Position numbers and translations under genes: made by a program. Shown piece by piece: positions 1 to 5,416 of a stretch of 6,771 nucleotides of DNA. Below the pieces are notes generated by a model, which saw only the letters and a list, made by a program, of their open reading frames with translations, was not told the DNA's origin and searched no databases. Each line of letters begins with the position of its first letter. The first letter of the stretch is position 1. The DNA is from Candidatus Gastranaerophilales bacterium (lineage in GTDB: Bacteria; Cyanobacteriota; Vampirovibrionia; Gastranaerophilales; Gastranaerophilaceae): positions 1 through 6,771 of the forward strand of contig CANQZO010000108.1 in assembly GCA_947628355.1 (NCBI GenBank). The letters are read 5' to 3'.

Positions 1-1
1 T

Positions 2-1192
2 GCATTTATGGATAGAAGCGTTATGGAAGATGACCCCAATAAACTCTTAGAGGGTATGGCTATAGCAGCTTTTGCTGTCGGAGCCGATGAGGGTTATATC
101 TACGTAAGAGCAGAATACCCATTGGCAATTAAAAGATTAAAAATGGCAATAGCAAAGGCAGAAGAAAGAAATTTGCTCGGAAAAAACATAATGGGAAGTA
201 ATTTCAGCTTCCATATACATATTAAAGAGGGTGCAGGCGCATTTGTCTGCGGTGAATCTTCAGCATTAATCGCTTCAATAGAGGGCGAAAGAGGAATGCC
301 AAGACCAAAGAACATTCACATGGCAGAATGCGGATTGTTTAAACGTCCGACTCTTTTAAACAATGTTGAAACCTTTGCAAATGTTCCGTTAATTATATTA
401 AACGGTGCAAAATGGTTTGCTTCAATGGGTACTGAAACATCAAAAGGTACAAAAACCTTTGCACTTACGGGTGAAGTAAACAATACTGGTCTAATCGAAG
501 TACCTATGAACACAACCTTAAGACAAATTGTATTTGACTTAGGCGGAGGAATAAGAAACGGCAAAAAGTTTAAAGCCGTTCAAATAGGCGGCCCCTCGGG
601 CGGATGTTTAACCGAAGAACATCTTGATATGCCTATGGATTACGACCAATTAACAAAAGTCGGAGCTATGGTTGGCTCGGGCGGTTTGGTAGTTATGAAT
701 GAAGATACCTGCATAGTTGAAGTTGCAAGGTTCTTTATGAACTTTACACAGCACGAAAGCTGCGGTAAATGTACGCCTTGCCGTGAGGGAACAAAGCAAA
801 TGTTAGCTATTTTGGAAAGAATAGTTAAAGGTCAAGGCAAAATGGAAGACCTTGATATGCTTGAAGAACTCGGCAATGTGATAAAAACAGGTTCACTTTG
901 CGGGCTGGGTAAATCCGCTCCGAACCCTGTTCTATCCACATTAAAATATTTTAGAGATGAATATATTGCTCATATTAAAGACAAAAAATGTCCTGCGGGC
1001 GTTTGCACGGCTCTTAAACATTATGAAATTGAAGCCGATAAATGCAAAGGCTGTACAAAATGTGCAAGAAACTGCCCTGTTGGCGCTATTGAAGGCACAA
1101 TCAAAGAACCGCACAAAATTAATCAAGATAAATGTATTAAGTGCGGAGCCTGCAAAGACAATTGTCCGTTTAAGGCAATAGTGACAAAATAG
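2..1192 (+). CDS. hydB: NADH-binding flavoprotein subunit of [FeFe]-hydrogenase (NuoF/HydB-like), 5' truncated by window edge
   Basis: This is the subunit that oxidises or reduces NAD(H) through FMN and passes electrons along Fe-S clusters to the hydrogenase catalytic subunit; it is expected in the cytoplasm. The frame is open to the window edge and already reads AFMDRS, a conserved NuoF-family interior segment, so the true start and any N-terminal thioredoxin-like domain lie upstream. Numbering from the Met at base 8: GAGAFVCGESSAL (75-87) is the nucleotide/FMN-binding loop, GGPSGG (194-199) is a family motif, and Cys252, Cys255, Cys258 with Cys298 are the NuoF-type [4Fe-4S] ligands. Two ferredoxin-type [4Fe-4S] motifs close the protein (Cys346/349/352/356 and Cys376/379/382/386). 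This C-terminal ferredoxin pair is typical of HydB/HndC and absent from ordinary respiratory NuoF. hydA follows after 14 bases, so they are cotranscribed. A formate-dehydrogenase beta subunit is the alternative, but the neighbour argues for hydrogenase. Confidence 0.93.
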   Translation, partial: AFMDRSVMEDDPNKLLEGMAIAAFAVGADEGYIYVRAEYPLAIKRLKMAIAKAEERNLLGKNIMGSNFSFHIHIKEGAGAFVCGESSALIASIEGERGMPRPKNIHMAECGLFKRPTLLNNVETFANVPLIILNGAKWFASMGTETSKGTKTFALTGEVNNTGLIEVPMNTTLRQIVFDLGGGIRNGKKFKAVQIGGPSGGCLTEEHLDMPMDYDQLTKVGAMVGSGGLVVMNEDTCIVEVARFFMNFTQHESCGKCTPCREGTKQMLAILERIVKGQGKMEDLDMLEELGNVIKTGSLCGLGKSAPNPVLSTLKYFRDEYIAHIKDKKCPAGVCTALKHYEIEADKCKGCTKCARNCPVGAIEGTIKEPHKINQDKCIKCGACKDNCPFKAIVTK

Positions 1193-1198
1193 GTGAGG
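1192..1198 (+). promoter_or_regulatory. Ribosome binding site of hydA, overlapping the hydB stop
   Basis: GGTGAGG begins on the last base of the hydB TAG stop and lies 8 bases before the hydA ATG at 1207. The position suggests translational coupling of the two subunits. A second purine run (AAGGAA) directly before the ATG is too close to be the main site. Confidence 0.6.
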
Positions 1199-1206
1199 AT
1201 AAGGAA

Positions 1207-2961
1207 ATGAGCGATAAAAAGACATTATTTATAAACAACGTTGAAGTTGAATATACAGACGAAAAAACAGTACTGGAAGTCATCCGCAACAACGGATTTG
1301 ATGTTCCGACTTTCTGCCACCGCCCCGATTTAACACAATTCGGTGCTTGCAGAATGTGTATAATAGAGCAAGACGGCAAATGGATACAAGCCTCCTGCAC
1401 AATGCCCCCGAAAGAAGGTATTAGAATTGAAACAAATTCTGACAGGGTTCGCAAAATCAGAAAAACAATACTTGAATTATTGCTTGCAAATCACAAGAGA
1501 GAATGTTTAACCTGCAATAAATCGGGAAACTGTGAACTTCAAAAATATGCGGCAGAATATGGTATTGACGAAATAAGATTTCCGAAACTTGAAGAAAAAG
1601 ATTATCTTCCCGTTGACACAATGAACCCTTCTTTAGTACGCGACCCGTCTAAATGTATACTTTGCGGAGCCTGCGTAAGAGCTTGCAGTGAATTTCAAGG
1701 ACACAGCGTTTTAGGGTTCGTAAACAGAGGCTCTAATACAAGAGTAGAACCTATGAACGGCAGATGTTTATCTCAAGTAGACTGTGTATTCTGCGGACAA
1801 TGCCAAGCTGTATGCCCGACGGGTGCTATTTCAATAAAATCTGCAATTGATGATGTTTGGAAAGAAATTAACAATCCCAACAAAAAAGTTGTTGTTCAAT
1901 TTGCACCGTCAGTCAGAGTTGCGTTAGGCGAAGAATTTAACCTTGAACCCGGTGAAAATACAATCGGAAAAATCTACGCTGCAGCAAGAAGATTAGGTTT
2001 TGACTTAATCTTTGATACAAACTTTTCGGCGGATTTAACAATAACGGAAGAAGCAAACGAGTTTGTAGAAAGATTAACAAAAGGCGGAGTTCTGCCTATG
2101 TTCACATCCTGCTGTCCTGCGTGGGTAAGATACATAGAAACTCAGCACCCCGAATTAATTAAGCATTTATCAAGCTGTAAATCACCTCAGGGAATGCTAT
2201 CGCCCGTAATGAAAGAATTTTTACCGAAATATTATGAGGGGTATACAAAAGAAAACATCGTTGTAGTATCTGTTATGCCATGCACTGCTAAAAAATATGA
2301 AGCAATAAGAGAGCAGCTTCACGGCGAAACCGATTACGTATTAACAACTCAAGAATTTGCAAAAATGATTAAAGCTGCAGGTATTAACTTTAAAGCATTA
2401 AAAGAAGAACAGGCAAATTCACCGTTCGGTCAATACTCGGGCGCAGGCACAATATTCGGAGCTTCGGGCGGAGTAGCAGAAGCTGCTGTCAGAACAGCTT
2501 ATTACTACGTAACGGGTGAAGAACTATCTAACGTAGATGTAACTCCGTTAAGAGGTGTTGACGCAAATTCAAGAACAAAAGATACAATTATCGACATTAA
2601 AGGCAAACAGGTAAAAGTAAGAGTTGTATCAACATTAAAAGAAGCTGAAAAATCCTTAAAAGAATTAAAAGCAGGCAAAGCAGATTTCCATATAATGGAA
2701 GTAATGGCATGCCCGGGCGGATGCGTAAACGGCGGAGGACAACCGACAAGCTGTTTGGATTCAACTATTAAGGAAAAACGTGCTCAAGGATTGTATGAAG
2801 AAGATAAAAACCTTGAATACAGAAAATCGCATACAAACCCCGACATTAAAAAACTGTATGCGGAATGCCTCGGAGGAAAGCCCGGAAGCGAGATTGCACA
2901 CCACTTATTACATACAACATATATGGACAGATATACGGGTTCGTATAAAGATATCAAATAA
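1207..2961 (+). CDS. hydA: [FeFe]-hydrogenase catalytic subunit, group A, four-domain (CpI-like) type
   Basis: Catalyses reversible proton reduction to H2 at the H-cluster, in the cytoplasm. At 584 residues it is close to clostridial CpI (574). Domains in order: N-terminal [2Fe-2S] ferredoxin with Cys37, Cys48, Cys51, Cys64; His-Cys3 [4Fe-4S] site with His96, Cys100, Cys103, Cys109; two ferredoxin [4Fe-4S] motifs (Cys150/153/156/160 and Cys193/196/199/203); then the H-domain. H-cluster motifs are intact: L1 TSCCPAW (Cys302 the proton-shuttle position, Cys303 a ligand), L2 MPCTAKKYEA (Cys359), L3 MACPGGCVNGGGQP (Cys502, Cys506). The small-subunit-like tail follows (ends YMDRYTGSYKDIK). There is no extra C-terminal [2Fe-2S] domain as in Thermotoga HydA. 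Coupling to the NuoF-like HydB implies an NADH-linked, probably bifurcating/confurcating complex; an upstream NuoE-like HydC would be expected. The maturases HydE, HydF and HydG are not in this window. An intrinsic terminator follows the stop at once. Confidence 0.97.
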   Translation: MSDKKTLFINNVEVEYTDEKTVLEVIRNNGFDVPTFCHRPDLTQFGACRMCIIEQDGKWIQASCTMPPKEGIRIETNSDRVRKIRKTILELLLANHKRECLTCNKSGNCELQKYAAEYGIDEIRFPKLEEKDYLPVDTMNPSLVRDPSKCILCGACVRACSEFQGHSVLGFVNRGSNTRVEPMNGRCLSQVDCVFCGQCQAVCPTGAISIKSAIDDVWKEINNPNKKVVVQFAPSVRVALGEEFNLEPGENTIGKIYAAARRLGFDLIFDTNFSADLTITEEANEFVERLTKGGVLPMFTSCCPAWVRYIETQHPELIKHLSSCKSPQGMLSPVMKEFLPKYYEGYTKENIVVVSVMPCTAKKYEAIREQLHGETDYVLTTQEFAKMIKAAGINFKALKEEQANSPFGQYSGAGTIFGASGGVAEAAVRTAYYYVTGEELSNVDVTPLRGVDANSRTKDTIIDIKGKQVKVRVVSTLKEAEKSLKELKAGKADFHIMEVMACPGGCVNGGGQPTSCLDSTIKEKRAQGLYEEDKNLEYRKSHTNPDIKKLYAECLGGKPGSEIAHHLLHTTYMDRYTGSYKDIK

Positions 2962-2987
2962 AAAGAGGGCATTGAGCCCTCTTTTTT
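2961..2987. terminator. Bidirectional intrinsic terminator between convergent hydA and SGNH gene
   Basis: A 10-bp stem (AAAAGAGGGC pairing with GCCCTCTTTT) with loop ATTGA is followed by a T-run on the plus strand. The A-run on the left side gives a U-run for minus-strand transcripts. It starts on the last base of the hydA stop and overlaps the last two bases of the minus-strand gene, so one element serves both. Its core recurs almost exactly at 4198-4218. Confidence 0.92.
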
Positions 2988-4008
2988 ATCTATTATCTGA
3001 CTCAATTTCCTTTAATTTCTTTACAAATAACGGTGTTATCAAATCCCAAGCCTTTGCATTCGGGTGTGCGTCTTTATTATCAAGATTATATTTTGTATCT
3101 AGTTTAATATTGGTTAAATCTGATGTTTTTATAACAATAAAACCATCATTTTTAAGTTTATTAACATTAGTTTCATTAAAAATATACGGGTAATTGTTAA
3201 AGGCTATATTCTCAGTTTCATATTCAAGTATGACAAATTTTACATCTTTATAATGAGCATCAACAGCCTTTTTTGCTTCGAGCAAGTGTTTTTCTAGGAA
3301 TTCAAAACCATACTTTTCTGCTGACTTTTTTGCAATATATGGAAGAATTACTTCATTATAAAATCGCCAATAAGGTACATTTTGTAACCTGTGTTCTTCT
3401 TTTAATCCGCCCTTATAGTTATTATATTTTAAATAATTATAACAGGTTCTTCTTACAAAATCTTGAATAAATTTATATTTAAAAATTCTGTCAACATGAT
3501 TTGATATAAATACATAAATTACATATTCGGGCTCTGAAATTTCATTATAAAAATCGTTTTGCAAAAGCTGATATACCATATGTTGTGTTCCCCATCCGCA
3601 AATTGCTCTGTTATATACTGTTCTTTTCATTAGTTTTGATAATTTATAATGAAATGTTTGATGTTCTTGTAACCTTCTTCCCCAAGCAAAAGAGCCGCCA
3701 AACAATATTACGGATTTATTATTATTTTCATATTTTACGGGGCGTCTAAACATATATATTTCCGGAAAATTTTCTAAACCGTAAAATCCGTATGATAAAA
3801 GTCGTTTATAATCATCTTTAAATTGTAAAGAATTTAAAGATGATACCATATGAAAAAACGGTAAGTTATCATTATTTTTTTTATATAATTTATACTCAAA
3901 ACCAACAAAAATTAATAAAATAATAAAAATGTTTATAATAATAACTTTTAGAATAAACTTGGTTCTTACTGAAAATGTTTTAGATTTTTTTAATTTATTT
4001 TCTAACAT
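2986..4008 (-). CDS. Membrane-anchored SGNH/GDSL-like hydrolase family protein
   Basis: A 340-residue protein. Residues 1-17 are basic and are followed by one hydrophobic segment (about 18-36), which suggests a type II anchor with the catalytic domain outside the membrane. SGNH-type blocks can be picked out: FGGSFAWG with candidate nucleophile Ser106 (block I), CGWGTQ with Gly138 (block II), FISNHVD with Asn170 (block III), and DAHPNAKAW with Asp313 and His315 (block V). Related enzymes are esterases or O-acyl transferases/hydrolases acting on lipids, cell-wall or extracellular glycans; the substrate here cannot be told. No Shine-Dalgarno is visible before the ATG, which is kept because it gives the basic region plus anchor. 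The gene stands alone, converging with hydA and divergent from the tRNA. It is very AT-rich, and Lys/Asn/Tyr-rich in composition. Catalytic activity is inferred from spacing and motifs only. Confidence 0.72.
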   Translation of the reverse strand: MLENKLKKSKTFSVRTKFILKVIIINIFIILLIFVGFEYKLYKKNNDNLPFFHMVSSLNSLQFKDDYKRLLSYGFYGLENFPEIYMFRRPVKYENNNKSVILFGGSFAWGRRLQEHQTFHYKLSKLMKRTVYNRAICGWGTQHMVYQLLQNDFYNEISEPEYVIYVFISNHVDRIFKYKFIQDFVRRTCYNYLKYNNYKGGLKEEHRLQNVPYWRFYNEVILPYIAKKSAEKYGFEFLEKHLLEAKKAVDAHYKDVKFVILEYETENIAFNNYPYIFNETNVNKLKNDGFIVIKTSDLTNIKLDTKYNLDNKDAHPNAKAWDLITPLFVKKLKEIESDNR

Positions 4009-4009
4009 C

Positions 4010-4024
4010 TAAATGATTCATTTA
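4010..4024. repeat. 15-bp perfect palindrome upstream of the SGNH gene start
   Basis: TAAATGA-T-TCATTTA is a perfect 7+1+7 inverted repeat lying 1 base upstream of the minus-strand ATG at 4008. It could be an operator or a small 5' hairpin over the translation start. It is made mostly of A and T, so chance formation is possible. Confidence 0.35.
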
Positions 4025-4074
4025 ATAATATAAATGTATCATATATTTTTTTTGATATCTTGTCCATAACTAAC

Positions 4075-4102
4075 TTGCAAATATTTTTTTGAGGAATACA
4101 AT
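4075..4102 (+). promoter_or_regulatory. Sigma-70-type promoter of the tRNA gene
   Basis: TTGCAA at 4075-4080 and TACAAT at 4097-4102 are separated by 16 bases. The -10 element matches TATAAT at five of six positions. Transcription would begin near 4109, giving a short leader before the tRNA at 4118. TATAAA at 4102-4107 is a less likely alternative -10. Confidence 0.55.
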
Positions 4103-4117
4103 ATAAATAAGCACCGA

Positions 4118-4189
4118 AGCGGTATCGTCTAGGGGTCAGGATAGCAGATTCTCATTCTGTTGACACGGGTTCAAATCCCGTTACCGCCG
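4118..4189 (+). tRNA. tRNA-Glu, anticodon CTC
   Basis: A full cloverleaf can be folded by eye. The acceptor arm is 4118-4124 with 4182-4188. The D-arm starts at 4127 (TCGTCTAGG...AGGATA, as in bacterial tRNA-Glu). The anticodon stem GCAGA/TCTGT encloses loop TTCTCAT, placing CTC at 4151-4153. The T-arm ACGGG-TTCAAAT-CCCGT is at 4165-4181. The discriminator is G4189, and CCA is not encoded. It reads GAG codons. One oddity is that the first acceptor pair is A4118 with C4188, a mismatch. The D-arm and discriminator G agree with glutamate identity. It has its own promoter and appears monocistronic. Confidence 0.93.
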
Positions 4190-4197
4190 AAAATTTA

Positions 4198-4218
4198 AAG
4201 AGGGCTAAATGCCCTCTT
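4198..4218. terminator. Hairpin terminator shared by tRNA-Glu and the convergent hypothetical gene
   Basis: An 8-bp stem AAGAGGGC/GCCCTCTT with loop TAAAT lies 8 bases after the tRNA. Read on the minus strand it is AAGAGGGC-ATTTA-GCCCTCTT, differing by one loop base from the hairpin after hydA. The stop codon of the minus-strand gene (4205-4207) lies inside it, so one arm is coding. The flanking U-runs are short or interrupted on both strands, so termination may be weaker than at 2961. Confidence 0.75.
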
Positions 4219-4657
4219 CCTTAAAAAATTCATTCAAAACTTGGTTAACTATTTCACCAATTAATTTAAACACTTTTCTTAATTCATTTCTTAATTCATA
4301 TTTTAAGCTATTACTTAACATATAATCTCTTTTAGGATTCACATTTTTCGGAATAGAACCATTTAAATAAGGATTATTATAATCAATTTGAAAAGATTCA
4401 GCAGGCTGTTCATCAGTAAGTTCAGGTGTTTCATTGCTTTCACCGGGTACAACAGGATCAGGCTGTTCTTCGGTAATTGCAGGTGTTTCGCTGCTATATT
4501 CAAAATGATCTTGTTGTTCGTCAGATACAGAACTAAAAACAGTTTCCGGTTCGTCATTGTTATTTTCCGTAGGATTTACTCCTACTGTAGTTCCGCCCCC
4601 GCCGCCAACGCATTGAACAAAACATAAATATCTGGACAGTTTGTTAATATAAGCCAT
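4205..4657 (-). CDS. Hypothetical acidic protein with 19-residue repeat and C-terminal helix
   Basis: A 150-residue protein that I do not recognise. A strong Shine-Dalgarno 7 bases before the ATG supports both the gene and its start. Layout: a short N-terminus with Cys12 and Cys16, then a run of five glycines (18-22); an acidic, Pro/Glu/Thr/Gln-rich low-complexity region (about 30-92); and a charged region about 116-147 likely to be one amphipathic helix. Inside the acidic region, residues 55-73 and 74-87 are two units of a 19-residue repeat with core ETPxxTxEQP. No classical signal peptide or lipobox is clear; the weakly hydrophobic N-terminus is too short for a confident membrane segment. 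The composition suggests a disordered linker joining an N-terminal element to a helical tail, perhaps a surface or scaffold protein, but this is a guess. It stands alone on its strand and converges with tRNA-Glu. Confidence 0.75.
   Translation of the reverse strand: MAYINKLSRYLCFVQCVGGGGGTTVGVNPTENNNDEPETVFSSVSDEQQDHFEYSSETPAITEEQPDPVVPGESNETPELTDEQPAESFQIDYNNPYLNGSIPKNVNPKRDYMLSNSLKYELRNELRKVFKLIGEIVNQVLNEFFKEEGI
4400..4495 (-). repeat. Two-unit imperfect direct repeat inside the acidic hypothetical gene
   Basis: Bases 4457-4495 and 4400-4438 are 39-base units with about seven differences by eye and a period of 57 bases (19 codons). Each encodes SxETPxxTxEQP. The in-frame period indicates an old internal duplication that kept the reading frame. 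Confidence 0.7.
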
Positions 4658-4664
4658 ATTGTAT

Positions 4665-4671
4665 ACTCCTT
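4665..4671 (-). promoter_or_regulatory. Ribosome binding site of the acidic hypothetical gene
   Basis: Minus-strand AAGGAGT lies 7 bases before the ATG at 4657. It is the best Shine-Dalgarno in the window and the main support that this unfamiliar reading frame is a real gene. Confidence 0.8.
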
Positions 4672-4754
4672 TATGTTAAACAACAAATATCTTATCGGCA
4701 TAGGCACGTGAAAACTTTATATTTTTTAAGAGTTTTTTTACAAAAATTTACAAG

Positions 4755-4919
4755 AAATACTATTAAATACAAGATTTAAAAAATTTTAAGGTAAAAATTA
4801 ATAAATTTATATTTTGAGCGGATAATATAAAAACATTAACCCCATTTTGAGCAAACATTTTCATCAAGCCTATGTATACCTCCGCCTGCTCTACCCTCAT
4901 GCCTGCCGGCAGTTAAATC
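4755..4919 (-). pseudogene. Decayed duplicate of the 3' end of the DHH phosphoesterase gene
   Basis: This segment aligns base for base with 5374-5536, the last 40 codons plus 43 downstream bases of the DHH gene at 5417-6652. By eye there are ten substitutions and two one-base insertions in 165 bases. The coding part is about 4798-4919. In frame it still reads DLTAG-R-HEGRAGG, but the GGH motif has become GRH, several other residues change, and an extra G near 4842 shifts the frame into a stop after CSKWG. There is no start and no upstream domain. Similarity may continue weakly to about 4943 across small deletions. It is a non-functional remnant. It fills about half of the 355-base stretch between the genes at 4657 and 5013; the rest is AT-rich promoter and leader sequence with nothing else recognised. 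Confidence 0.88.
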
Positions 4920-4920
4920 A

Positions 4921-4949
4921 TTGAATAAAATTTAATAATTTTTAACAAT
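4921..4949 (+). promoter_or_regulatory. Possible promoter of the 104-residue gene
   Basis: TTGAAT (4921-4926) and AACAAT (4944-4949) are 17 bases apart, each matching four of six consensus bases. The -35 lies at the very edge of the DHH remnant. In DNA this AT-rich such matches are frequent, so this is weak. Confidence 0.25.
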
Positions 4950-5000
4950 AAAATCAATTTTAAGCAATTTTTTTATTCACGGACTTTATTAAGAAAAAGA

Positions 5001-5008
5001 AAGGAAAG
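5001..5008 (+). promoter_or_regulatory. Ribosome binding site of the 104-residue gene
   Basis: Purine run AAGGAAAG, 4 bases before the ATG at 5013, within a longer A/G stretch starting at 4991. It fixes the start and supports translation of the small gene. Confidence 0.6.
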
Positions 5009-5012
5009 AATT

Positions 5013-5327
5013 ATGAATATATCAAAATTAAATTCTTTTAATCCCAACTTTGGAAAAGTAAGAGAAAGTGCAGCTACAATTGCGAAAGAAAATGTAAAGT
5101 CAGATCCCAGAAAATTAGACTTTGTTAATAGATTAATAAAAGGGCAGGAAAATAATGATTACTTTGATATAACAGGTAAACAGCAGGACACTTTAACAAT
5201 TTATACTGTTGTAAGCAGAGATCCGAATCGAGCATATAATCCGGAATCTTTTTATTGTTTAGATGATGCATGTAATAGGGCACAACTCAGAAAAGCACAA
5301 GTTGTTCAGTCAGAAATGCCCTGTTAA
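5013..5327 (+). CDS. Small orphan protein with N-terminal SKLNSFNPNFGK element
   Basis: A 104-residue protein of unrecognised family. It has a plausible Shine-Dalgarno and ordinary codon use, so it is likely real. The N-terminus ISKLNSFNPNFGK resembles that of the DHH protein next door (INSKLSFTANK) and a short N-terminal element I recall from many gut Melainabacteria proteins; its role is unknown to me. The rest is soluble-looking: a charged helix-prone part (about 15-50), a probable beta part (DTLTIYTVVS, about 59-68), and a C-terminal region with Cys82, Cys87 and a terminal Cys104. No signal peptide or membrane segment is visible. It lies between the two copies of the DHH 3' repeat, on the opposite strand to them, so it may have arrived with, or been trapped by, that duplication. 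Antitoxin-like or regulatory roles are possible for its size but nothing shows them. Confidence 0.7.
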   Translation: MNISKLNSFNPNFGKVRESAATIAKENVKSDPRKLDFVNRLIKGQENNDYFDITGKQQDTLTIYTVVSRDPNRAYNPESFYCLDDACNRAQLRKAQVVQSEMPC

Positions 5328-5342
5328 AATATGAATTAAGAT

Positions 5343-5368
5343 TGTTTTAAAAATCCTCATTTTTTTAA
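5343..5368 (+). terminator. Possible weak AT-only terminator after the 104-residue gene
   Basis: AAAAAT-CCTC-ATTTTT (5349-5364) can form a 6-bp stem followed by further T residues. All pairs are A-T, so stability is low; this is the only candidate before the start of the repeat at 5374. Confidence 0.25.
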
Positions 5369-5416
5369 TCGAAAAATACTATTAAATACAAGATTTAAAA
5401 AATTTTGAGGTAAAAA

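Noticed and set aside
2780..3193. Plus-strand 137-codon reading frame overlapping the end of hydA and the SGNH gene.
   Set aside because: Runs across a strong terminator and is antisense to a motif-bearing gene; a shadow frame.
4388..4627. Plus-strand 79-codon frame opposite the acidic hypothetical gene.
   Set aside because: The minus-strand frame has a strong ribosome binding site and an in-frame repeat; the plus frame has neither.
4675..4760. Search for a CRISPR array, riboswitch or small RNA in the AT-rich intergenic DNA.
   Set aside because: No regularly spaced repeats, no GC-stem fold and no recognised riboswitch core; only AT-rich sequence and a lone CACGTG hexamer.
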